Assembly: GCF_932526225.1 (NCBI RefSeq)
Contig: NC_064034.1
Coordinates: 748,501 to 808,500 of the forward strand
DNA: 60,000 bases
Direction: 5' to 3'
Source: Nematostella vectensis
Lineage: Eukaryota > Cnidaria > Anthozoa > Actiniaria > Edwardsiidae
Shown: positions 33,401 through 45,400 of the stretch, piece by piece
Numbering within the stretch: the stretch's first letter is position 1
How the letters are laid out: every line of letters starts with the position of its first letter
The notes under the pieces: model-generated
Told to the model about the DNA's origin: nothing
What the model saw: the letters and a program-made list of their open reading frames with translations, nothing else
Database searches by the model: none
Position numbers and translations under genes: made by a program

Positions 33401-36400
33401 AGGAAGGCAAAAGTTGCCCTAGGTTGCTGGTCCTTCGAAAAGTTGCTCAAAATGCCAAAAGTTGCTCAAAAGTTGCAGAGCACAATCTATATATGCCTAG
33501 TTGTCTCTTCTATATAATTTGACGAAGTGTCAAATCACACTTCTTGGTTTAACTTGTCTCGGTTTGGGAGCAATTATTTGGCATGCACAATCCAGGAGTC
33601 AAGGATACGTATTAACAGCAACCTGGAGTTTAGTTGCATCTTTGAGAAATTTTTGTCCAGCTTGCAGCTAATCTCTTGCTCGCGTTTCTGACATTGTCAT
33701 TGCCGTTCCTTCCTTTGCTCCTTCTTTCTTCGGTTTTCTGGAAGGGCGGGAGGCACTGAAAATATGGGGGAAGCATAAGGGGGGGGGCATGAACACCTTT
33801 GTTACTCCTAAAGGGGGGGTCAAATTTTATCCCTTTTATCAAAATCCTCGCGCCCCCCTCGGGATAATAAATGAACTTTCCCTTACTGATTGGATAATAA
33901 TATTTCAAGCATTATCATCCACCGTGTAAATCCAACATACATCTATCGTTTCACATAGATCACTAAGGCCGGATGTAATACCACCAAGAGCTGTGTGTCT
34001 ATACCTTCGAACTGCTCTGACAGCAAAGACTGCGAATACCTTCTCGTCTATAGCATCAGCGGTAGCAACATCACAATAGAGATGAGCGCCAGGAACAAGT
34101 ACGTTTCTGTGGGATTCAACACTGTGCCCGCCATGGTGAGTACTAGGGAGGTTAGTAGGGGGTGAGTAGTGGTGAGTAGGGGGTTGTGTGGTGAGTAGGG
34201 GGTGAGTAGTGGTGAGTAGGGGGTTGTGTGGTGAGTAGGGGGTGAGTAGTGGTGAGTAGGGGGTTGTGTGGTGAGTAGGGGGTCGTGTGGTGAGTACGGG
34301 GTTGTGTGGTGAGTACGGGGTCGTGTGGTGAGTAGGGGGTTGTGTGGTGAGTAGGGGGTCGTGTGGTGAGTAGGAGGCCGTGTGGTGAGTAGGGGGTCGT
34401 GTGGTGAGTAGGGGGTTGTGTGGTGAGTAGGGGGTCGTGTGGTGAGTAGGGGGTCGTGTGGTGAGTAGGGGGTCGTGTGGTGAGTACGGGGTTGTGTGCT
34501 TAGTAGGGGTCGTGTGGTGAGTATGGAGTCGTGTGGTGAGTAGGGGGTCGTGTGGTGTGTAGGGGGTCGTGTGGTGAGTAGGGGGTCGTGTGGTGAGTAC
34601 GGGGTCGTGTGGTGAGTAGGGGGCCGTGTGGTGAGTAGGGGGTCGTGTGGTGAGTAGGGGGTCGTGTGGTGAGTAGGGGGTTGTGTGGTGAGTAGGGGGT
34701 GAGTAGTGGTGAGTAGGGGGTTGTGTGGTGAGTAGGGGGTCGTGTGGTGAGTACGGGGTGGTGTGGTGAGTACGGGGTCGTGTGGTGAGTAGGGGGTCGT
34801 GTGGTGAGTAGGGGGTTGTGTGGTGAGTAGGGGGTCGTGTGGTGAGTAGGGGGTCGTGTGGTGAGTAGGGGGTTGTGTGGTGAGTAGGGGGTGAGTAGTG
34901 GTGAGTAGGGGGTTGTGTGGTGAGTAGGGGGTCGTGTGGTGAGTACGGGGTCGTGTGGTGAGTACGGGGTCGTGTGGTGAGTAGGGGGTCGTGTGGTGAG
35001 TAGGGGGTCGTGTGGTGAGTAGGGGGTCGTGTGGTGAGTAGGGGGTTGTGTGGTGAGTAGGGGATCGTGTGGTGAGTACGGGGTCGTGTGGTGAGTAGGA
35101 GGCCGTGTGGTGAGTAGGAGGCCGTGTGGTGAGTAGGGGATCGTGTGGTGAGTAGGGGGTCGTGTGGTGAGTAGGGGGTCGTGTGGTGAGTAGGGGGTCG
35201 TGTGGTGAGTAGGGGGTCGTGTGGTGAGTACGGGGTCGTGTGGTGAGTACGGGGTCATGTGGTGAGTAGGGGGTCGTGTGGTGAGTAGGGGGTCGTGTAA
35301 TGAGTATGGGGTTGTGTGGTGAGTAGGGGGTCGTGTGGTGAGTATGGGGTCGTGTGGTGAGTAGGGGGTCGTGGTGAGTAGGGGGTTGTGTGGTGAGTAG
35401 GGGGTAGTGTGGTGAGTAGGGGGCCGTGTGGTGAGTACGGGGTTGTGTGGTGGGTAGGGGGTCGTGTGATGAGTACGGGGTCGTGTGGTGAGTACGGGGC
35501 CGTGTGGTGAGTACGGAGCCGTGTGGTGAGTAGGGGGTCGTGTGGTGAGTAGGGGGTCGTGTGGTGAGTAGGGGGTTGTGTGGTGAGTAGGGGGTGAGTA
35601 GTGGTGAGTAGGGGGTTGTGTGGTGAGTAGGAGGCCGTGTGGTGAGTAGGGGATCGTGTGGTGAGTAGGGGGTCGTGGTGAGTAGGGGGTCGTGTGGTGA
35701 GTAGGGGGTCGTGTGGTGAGTAGGGGGTCGTGTGGTGAGTACGGGGTCGTGTGGTGAGTACGGGGTCATGTGGTGAGTAGGGGGTCGTGTGGTGAGTAGG
35801 GGGTCGTGTAATGAGTATGGGGTTGTGTGGTGAGTAGGGGGTCGTGTGGTGAGTATGGGGTCGTGTGGTGAGTAGGGGGTCGTGGTGAGTAGGGGGTTGT
35901 GTGGTGAGTAGGGGGTAGTGTGGTGAGTAGGGGGCCGTGTGGTGAGTACGGGGTTGTGTGGTGGGTAGGGGGTCGTGTGATGAGTACGGGGTCGTGTGGT
36001 GAGTACGGGGCCGTGTGGTGAGTACGGAGCCGTGTGGTGAGTAGGGGGTCGTGTGGTGAGTAGGGGGTTGTGTGGTGAGTAGGGGGTTGTGTGGTGAGTA
36101 GGGGGTGGTGTGGTGTGTAGGGGTGGTTTAACCCAGAGTGGGTGTGGATTGCGGTTAGCCTTTACGAAGTATTCAGACACGCACATCGGACATGTAGAGC
36201 AAACGATTTCCAAATTAAAAGAGAAAGTGCATCGCTAGAATTGCCTATTTGCCTTATAGAACAAGGGCGATGACGTGTTTTGTACTTTGATGGGTGACGG
36301 TGCTCTCCAAGCCAGGCTCTACTGGAATAATGGCCATTCAGCCGAGAGACAGGTATATTTTTTGTATGTTTCTCTCTTTGATATTTTGCTTTCTTCTAAG

Positions 36401-39400
36401 TGCGTGATGTATTTCACGTTTGATAGCCCGCTGGCTACCTGTATTACCCGAATGTTTTACAAACCCAAATAACAAAACAAAGTAAGCAAAGTATGGTTCA
36501 TAATTTGTTGCAGGGAAAATGTGGTCATTCCACGTACTATCTTCTATATGTTGGGCTTGTAAGCTTATCATAAAACAGATCCCGTATAGGAAAAGCGTTA
36601 TATGCCACAGGGGGATGTGGATTTGTGTCGTTCTTAATGCCTAAGCACTATTCTCTCTCTTCAGGACAACACCGTAGATTTGACACTCCTTCGGGCTGCA
36701 TACAGCAATGGAACCATCAAATGCAGGTAACATTCACCCGTAAACCTTGGTCATAATGCAGGTATAATAACATTCACCCGTAAACCTTGGTCATAATGCA
36801 GGTATAATAACATTCACCCGTAAACCTTGGTCATAATGCAGGTATAATAACATTCACCCGTAAACCTTGGTCATAATGCAGGTATAATAACATTCACCCG
36901 TAAACCTTGGTGATAATGCAGATATAATAACATTCACCCGTAAACCTTGGTCATAATGCAGGTATAATAACATTCACCCGTAAACCTTGGTCATAATGCA
37001 GGTATAATAACATTCACCCGTAAACCTTGGTCATAATGGAGGTATAATAACATTCACCCGTAAACCTTGGTGATAATGCAGATATAATAACATTCACCCG
37101 TAAACCTTGGTCATAATGCAGGTATAATAACATTCACCCGTAAACCTTGGTCATAATGCAGGTATAATAACATTCACCCGTAAACCTTGGTCATAATGCA
37201 GGTATAATAACATTCACCCGTAAACCTTGGTCATAATGCAGGTATAATAACATTCACCCGTAAACATTGGTGAATGCAGGTATAATAACATTCACCCGTA
37301 AACCTTGGTGATAATGCAGATATAATAATATTCACCCGTAAACCTTGGTGATAATGCAGGTATAGTAACATTAACCCGTAAACCTTGGTGATAATGCAGG
37401 AATAATAACATTCACTTGTAAACCTTGGTCCTAATGCAGGTATAATAACATTCACCCGTAAACCTTGGTCATAATGCAGGTATAATAACATTCACCCGTG
37501 GGTCTTTCATACTTGCTTTAAGTTATTCCAATAATAAGGAAAAACTCGACATCTTTAATTACAATTGTGACTACGCTTTCTTATAGGGAGTCCCCCCTGG
37601 ATTAAACAGTCAACAACCTTTGTTCGACTTTGTGCTTGGCGTATTTCTCTGTGGTTCATATTTAGTTGTTCCTCTCTTGATCAAACAGTCGTATTTCACT
37701 GTGGTTCATATTAAGATGTTCCTCTTTTGGTTTGATGTCCTGTACTTCTTATCTTGCAGTGTTTTGCGTCCGTTGTACCCCAAGGCGTCTAACCTACAGA
37801 ACCTAACATCCGATCTTTTCCTCATATTTGCTCACGGAATGTCAGGTAATTTTTTCTCTTCGAAGTATACTCCTATGCATTTGATAACATTCAGTCAACC
37901 ATACAACATATCGCAAAGATATAGGGAAAATATGAGATGTTCAATTTTTTAATCCTTAGCGGTGTCAAAAACAAGCAAAAACTCTGATGGCATCTGATAG
38001 AGTCAATTCTTATCTAACTAAGATTCGAGAAACGTTCTACATTTTATCTTTTAGGAAGCACTGGGACTGTTCATTATCATTACGCAAACAGATGGTCCAC
38101 GGCTGGGAAAGTGAATCTCGCCACCCCAGCCATTCACACTCCATACTACTCTATCCCTACTGCGCCTGCGCAGGGTAATAAGGTAAAGTACATGGACCAA
38201 GCACAGAAAGTTCCTCAAGGCTCAATATTAGTTCCTGTAGTATCTCGCAACACCAGCCATTTACAATACATGCCACTTCAACCCTCCAGCTTCGCGTAGG
38301 TTGATCATGGTTGGCCAGATATCAATGCTCGATATCTGGTCCCGTGGTACCTAGTTACACCTGTCTGACATTTCACAGATGCTTAATCTATTTTACTTTA
38401 TCTTAAACTAGTTTTGATGTTTCATGTGCTTGGGAGGGAGGGAATCAGAATGTTCTTTTGACGTTTTACACACATTGCGCACCATCTTTCGATTCTCATT
38501 GCGTTTGCTACATTGTCTCTACCGTATTGCAGGTGAACACGGCTGGCTGCGGTGAGACCAAAGGTTGCTATGCTGAGCCTCAGGGGTGCAAAGACCACAC
38601 AGACTGTAAATACCTGGTCACCTACAAGACAAACGGCGCAGGCAATATCGAATTTGAGCTGACTGCCAAAAACGACTGGGTGGCCATTGGGTTTTCATAT
38701 AAGAACAAGGGAATGGTGCGTCATGCTGCACTCATCCATGTCTGTCTGTCCATCTTGTCTGTTAGTCTGTCCATCTTGTCTGTTAGTCTGTCCATCTTGT
38801 CTGTTAGTCTGTCTGCCTATCTTGTCTGTTAGTCTGTCCATCTTGTCTGTTAGTCTGTCTGTCCATCTTGTCTGTTAGTCTGTCTGTCCATCTTGTCTGT
38901 TAGTCTGTCTGTCCATCTTGTCTGTTAGTCTGTCTGTCCATCTTGTCTGTTAGTCTGTCTGTCCATCTTGTCTGTTAGTCTGTCTGTCCATCTTGTCTGT
39001 TAGTCTGTCCATCTTGTCTGTTAGTCTGTCCATCTTGTCTGTTAGTCTGTCCATCTAGTCTGTTAGTCTGTCCATCTTGTCTGTTAGTCTGTCTGTCCAT
39101 CTTGTCTGTTAGTCTGTCTGTCCATTTTGTCTGTTAGTCTGTCCATCTTGTCTGTTAGTCTGTCTGTCCATTTTGTCTGTTAGTCTGTCCATCTAGTCTG
39201 TTAGTCTGTCTGTCTGTCCATGTTGTCTGTTTATCTGTCTGTCTGCCCTGTTTGTCATTTCCCCTTCCGTCATCCCCTTTCCATCTGAGTGTAATAGGTT
39301 ATTGGATGACCGTCTTATTCTTTTATAGGATGGAATTGACACCATGGTTTGCGCTACTGTGGCCGGAAAAGTCGAGCTGCATCACTATGCTCTAAAAGGG

Positions 39401-42400
39401 TACTCATTGCCTGAGAAAACAACTTTGGTAGGTAGTCACACATTATTCTCAAAGTTTTAACATAATATTCATATAGTAGTAATGTTTAGTTCTTTACAAG
39501 AGAGACAAACGACCGCATGGTGAACGCCGCCATGTTGAATTTATTAAACACCCAGGACCCGGATGTGAATTGCGTGACATACTATTGGATGACATATCAT
39601 TACAATAGTATTAACACAAAGGGTTGAGAGTAATCTTCCTTTTCTTCTGTGTTTTCTTCATCCACACACATTGTTATCTATCATTGTTTGTGTTTCCTTC
39701 ATCGACACAAATTGTAATCAATAATTGTCTGTGCTTTGTGTTTAGAATGCGGGTGACACGAGTCTAGTGTTCGGAGTACGTGAGGGTGATAGCACAAGAT
39801 GCAAGTAAGTAGTTTATCACTTTTATGACAAGAAATACAGTCTCCATAGAGAGGTTACGCACATCCTCCTTATTATTAAGAGTTACAACCCCATAATATC
39901 TCTGTCTTTACAAGCCCGACAATCGTTCAGTCTTTACAAGCCCCATAATCTCTCCGTATTTACAAGCCCCAAAATCGTTCCGTCTTTACAAGCCCCATCA
40001 TCGTTCCGTCTTTACAAGCCCAACAATCGTTCCGTCTTTAAGAGCCCCAACATCGTTCCGTCTTTACAAGCCTCGCCATCGTTCCGTCTTTAAGAGCCCC
40101 ATAATCGTTCCCTCGTTACAAGCTCCATCATCGCTCCGTCTTTTTGCCAGGTTTCTGCGTAAGATATCTCCTGGCACTGCGAATCTAAGAGCCCTCGATC
40201 GCAAGTGGCACCTCGTGTTTGGAGACGGGCCAGTATCAGGTGACCACGCGAGAACTTGTAATCTTTGACGATTTAATATACCGTGGATGATCTAATGAAC
40301 GCCCCCTATCTGAAGAACTCCTCTTATCTAATGAACGCCCCCAATAAGCTTACAAGTTTGTATTGAGCGCCTCTGTCTAACAATCCAAAAATAAAATTTC
40401 AAGCAGCGGTAACAAACAACGATATTTCTATAAGCTCTTGCTAAACAGCTGCTCCAATAGCGCTAAGTTTAAGTCACTGTTTTATTTCCTTCTCTACGTT
40501 TTTCTATTTCTACGAAGTCACCACGACATACTCTAGGGGGATCTATTAGTAACTTAATTATATCAATGACTTTGTATTTAAATTAAGACTCTCGTCTCAA
40601 CACAACGTTGCTTTGGACGAAAAGCGGAACAAAGCAATAAGAGAATAAGTTACAGATTCTCGCAAAAAAGTCCATGAGCGTTGTGTCGCAAAGTTAAAGT
40701 TGACTGTGCTGTACAATTGCACACCACAGGGAGCGTGCAAAAGCATACCAAGACACCCATCTTCTCCAAGTCCAAGATAGACCTGCGTGTATCAGCGATC
40801 ATTCGAGAAACCGAGGGAATCTCCGCACTCGTCAAAGCTCACGGTATCAAACACAACCTTAGCAAACACAAGCTTAGCTGAGCAGTATGGCTCGAGGTGT
40901 CAAACACAACATAAGAAAACACAACCTTAGCTGAGCAGTACAGCTCAAGGTGCCAAACACAACATAAAAAAACACAACCTTAGCTGAGCAGTATGGCTCA
41001 CGGTGCCAAACACAACATAAGAAAACACAACCCTAGCTGAGCAGTATGGCTCACTGTGCCAAACACAACATAAGAAAACACAACCTTAGCTGAGCAGTAC
41101 AGCTCACGGTGCCAAACACAACATAAGAAAACACAACCTTAGCTGAGCAGTATGGCTCACGGTGCCAAACACAACATAAGAAAACACAACCTTAGCTGTG
41201 CAATATGGCTCACGGTGCCAAACACAACATAAGAAAACACAACCTTAGCTGAGCAGTATGGCTCACGGTGCCAAACACAACATAAGAAAACACAACCTTA
41301 GCTAATCAGTACAGCTCACGGTGCCAAACACAACATAAGAAAACTCAACCTTAGCTGAGCAGTATGGCTCACGGTGCCAAACACAACATAAGAAAACACA
41401 ACCTTAGCTGAGCAGTATGGCTCACGGTGCCAAACACAACATAAGAAAACACAACCTTAGCTGTGCAGTATGGCTCACGGTGTCAAACACAACATAAGAA
41501 AACACAACTTTAGCTGAGCAGTACAGCTCACGGTGCCAAACACAACATAAGAAAACTCAACCTTAGCTGAGCAGTATGGCTCACGGTGCCAAACACAACA
41601 TAAGAAAACTCAACCTTAGCTGAGCAGTACAGCTCACGGTGTCCAACACAACATAAGAAAACTCAACCTTAGCTGAGCAGTATGGCTCACGGTTTCAAAC
41701 ACAACATAAGAAAACTCAACCTTAGCTGAGCAGTACAGCTCACGGTGTCAAACACAACATAAGAAAACACAACCTTAGCTGAGCAGTACAGCTCACGGTG
41801 CCAAACACAACATAAGAAAACACAACCTTAGCTGAGCAGTATGGCTCACGGTGCCAAACACAACATAAGAAAACACAACCTTAGCTGAGCAGTACAGCTC
41901 ACTGTGCCAAACACAACATAAGAAAACACAACCTTAGCTGAGCAGTACAGCTCACGGTGTCATACACAACATAAGAAAACACAACCTTAGCTGAGCAGTA
42001 TGGCTCACGGTGCCAAACACAACATAAGAAAACACAACCTTAGCTGAGCAGTACAGCTCACGGTGCCAAACACAACATAAGAAAACACAACCTTAGCTGA
42101 GCAGTACAGCTCACGGTGTCAAACACAACATAAGAAAACACAACCTTAGCTGAGCAGTATGGCTCACGGTGCCAAACACAACATAAGAAAACACAACCTT
42201 AGCTGAGCAGTACAGCTCACGGTGTCAAACACAACATAAGAAAACACAACCTTAGCTGAACAGTATGGCTCACGGTGTCAAACACAACATAAGAAAACAC
42301 AACCTTAGCTGAACAGTACAGCTCACGGTGCCAAACACAACATAAGAAAACTCAACCTTAGCTGAGCAGTATGGCTCACGGTGTCAAACACAACATAAGA

Positions 42401-45400
42401 AAACACAACCTTAGCTGAGCAGTATGGCTCACGGTGTCAAACACAACATAAGAAAACACAACCTTAGCTGAGCAGTATGGCTCACGGTGCTAAACACAAC
42501 ATAAGAAAACACAACCTTAGCCGAGCAGTACAGCTCACGGTGTCAAACACAACATAAGAAAACACAACCTTAGCTGAGCAGTATGGCTCACGGTGTCCAA
42601 CACAACATAAGAAAACACAACCTTAGCCGAGCAGTACAGCTCACGGTGTCAAACACAACATTAGCAAACACAACCTTAGCTGAGCAGTACAGCTCACGGT
42701 GCCAAACACAACATAAGAAAACACAACCTTAGCTGAGCAGTACAGCTCACGGTGTCAAACACAACATAAGAAAACTCAACCTTAGCTGAGCAGTACGGCT
42801 CACGGTGTTAAACACAACATAAGCTGAGCAGTATAGCTCTTGCATGTTTGATATCGCGATAACGGTTTTAAGCGTCTAGTTGCGGGGATGAGGCTGGTGT
42901 GATTTTCTCATCGACGATGTCAAGTTAGTGGCTGGGTTTGTTGAAAGGAGAATGGGGTGTTACTGAGGGGGGGGGGGGAGGGGAGGGGTAGGGGCTTCAC
43001 ACCCCTCCTAGGTGCGCGCTTGTATGCACCAGTACAAGATGGTATGATATAATGATGTCGAAAATCATGATAAATTCTGGTGATGCTGATGATATTGAAG
43101 GAGAAGATGATGGCACTATTATCCTTGATGTTGGTAGTCATGGCAATGAAACTGCTGATAAGTTTTTGTTGAAGATGGTGATGACAACAATGTTGTTGAT
43201 GATAACGGTGATGACAATGTTGTTGTTGGTAGTGGTTGTTGTTGTTGTTTATAAATACTGTCTAGTGTGAGAGGTGATGATGGTAGTGACAATTTGTTGA
43301 TGGTGAAATTGTGATTTGCTGTAGCACCATTGTTAATGATTTTGTTATCATACTCTATTCCATCAGGTTGTGTGATGAGCATCGCCTGGCTCGCGTTCGC
43401 TACAGTTGCGATATTCATGGCTCGGTATATGAAGAGCGCCTGGAAAGGCGAAAAGATCTTTGGAAAACTCATCTGGTTCCAGGTAGATTGCGATCTTGTT
43501 CAAAGAAAAATTAACAAAACAATGGTATATAATACCATCAATGACGGAAACACTGGTAAATAATACTATCCATGACGGAAACACTGGTAAATAATACCAT
43601 CCATGACGGAAATCTCAATCGCACAGCAATGGGTGGCTAGTGGTATTTATTTATTGCAGCTTCATGATGATAGCAGTGCGTACAGTCAGTAGGTGGAGCA
43701 CTAGTACCTCAATAACCTCAGCGTAACAATGAAATGATATCAAGAAATCAATTTCCTTTTTTATCAGTATCCATTTTGAGAAAATCCATCGCGGCATTAT
43801 AATGATGGTATTTCGTTTATGTATTCACTGTGTTCCCACTATCACAATATTCTCTCTTTGTAGGTCCACCGCGCCTTTATGATGGTGGTGGTTTTACTTA
43901 GCTGCGTCGGGTTGATACTGATTTTCCTCCACGTCGAGGGCTGGTCCGACGTAAGTTAAAGACAATTTCTTGAAGTAACATATCATTGATTTTACCTTCT
44001 AACTGTAGGTCTTATCAAGATCCTGTGAAACACCATAGCGGTCTAATCACGACCTGTGAGACGGGAATCCGATAGTCGCGTACTCCCTTGGCCACAAAAA
44101 ACGGGTTATTTCCAAATGGAAGGGTCTTCTAATACTATCTATTTTTTTGTATCATAGCTAGCCCCCCTCCCCCCTCCTCAGCGAATCTTTGGTACGCGCC
44201 TCAGTCAGAACCACAGTAACCACACGTGGCGCCATCTTATGTATTGTGTTATGTTACTGCGATTGCTTAGGTGTGTGGTGCCATCCTATGTATTGTGTTA
44301 TGCTACTGCGATCGCTTACATGTGTGGCGCCATCTTATGTATTGTGTTATGTTACTGCGATTGCTTAGGTGTGTGGTGCCATCCTATGTATTGTGTTATG
44401 CTACTACGATCGCTTAGGTGTGTGGTGCCATCTTATGTATTGTGTTATGCTACTGCGATCGCTTAGGTGTGTGCCTTATGTATTGTGTTATTCTACTACG
44501 ATCGCTTAGGTGTGTGGCGCCATCTTATGTATTGTGTTATGTTACTGCGATTGCTTAGGTGTGTGGTGCCATCCTATGTATTGTGTTATGCTACTACGAT
44601 CGCTTAGGTGTGTGGTGCCATCTTATGTATTGTGTTATGCTACTGCGATCGCTTAGGTGTGTGCCTTATGTATTGTGTTATTCTACTACGATCGCTTAGG
44701 TGTGTGGTGCTATCTTATGTATTGTGTTATGCTACTACGATCGCTTAGGTGTGTGGTGCCATCTTATGTATTGTGTTATGCTACTACGATCGCTTAGGTG
44801 TGTGTTGCGAACTTATGTATTGTGTTATGCTACTGCGATCGCTTAGGTGTGTGGCGCCATCTTATGTATTGTGTTATGCTACTGCGATCGCTTAGGTGTG
44901 TGCCTTATGTATTGTGTTATTCTACTACGATCGCTTAGGTGTGTGGTGCTATCTTATGTATTGTGTTATGCTACTGCGATCGCTTAGGTGTGTGGCGCCA
45001 TCTTATGTATTGTGTTATGCTACTGCGATCGCTTAGGTGTGTGGCGCCATCTTATGTATTGTGTTATGCTACTGCGATCGCTTAGGTGTGTGGTGCCATC
45101 CTATGTATTGCGTTATGCTACTGCGATCGCTTAGGTGTGTGGTGCCATCCTATGTATTGTGTTATGCTACTGCGATCGCTTAGGTGTGAAGTGCGAACTT
45201 ATGTATTGTGTTATGCTACTGCGATCGCTTAGGTGCGGAGCACTTGGTAGAGTTCAGGTATTAGAAGACTATGGTGAGACTTTGTCTGTCATAATACCAA
45301 GTGTCAAGTAATTGTAGTGACTAACTGGGGATGTGGATGTGGCTGAATCGTATAGTCTTGTAACATGTGAGTGGTATATTGACTTGCATGTGGTGTACTG

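Noticed and set aside
33102-33422. Cysteine-rich 106-codon ORF
   Set aside because: Lies inside the TTA-flanked TIR element, no family resemblance and no splice or start support.
34048-36213. 721-codon reverse-strand ORF rich in Thr, Pro and His
   Set aside because: It is the reverse reading of the 19-bp minisatellite, which happens to lack stops in that frame, and it overlaps a real plus-strand exon.
44225-45240. Repeated GCGATCGC palindromes, as in cyanobacterial HIP1 sites
   Set aside because: They recur only because they are part of the tandem unit; no sign of bacterial DNA.
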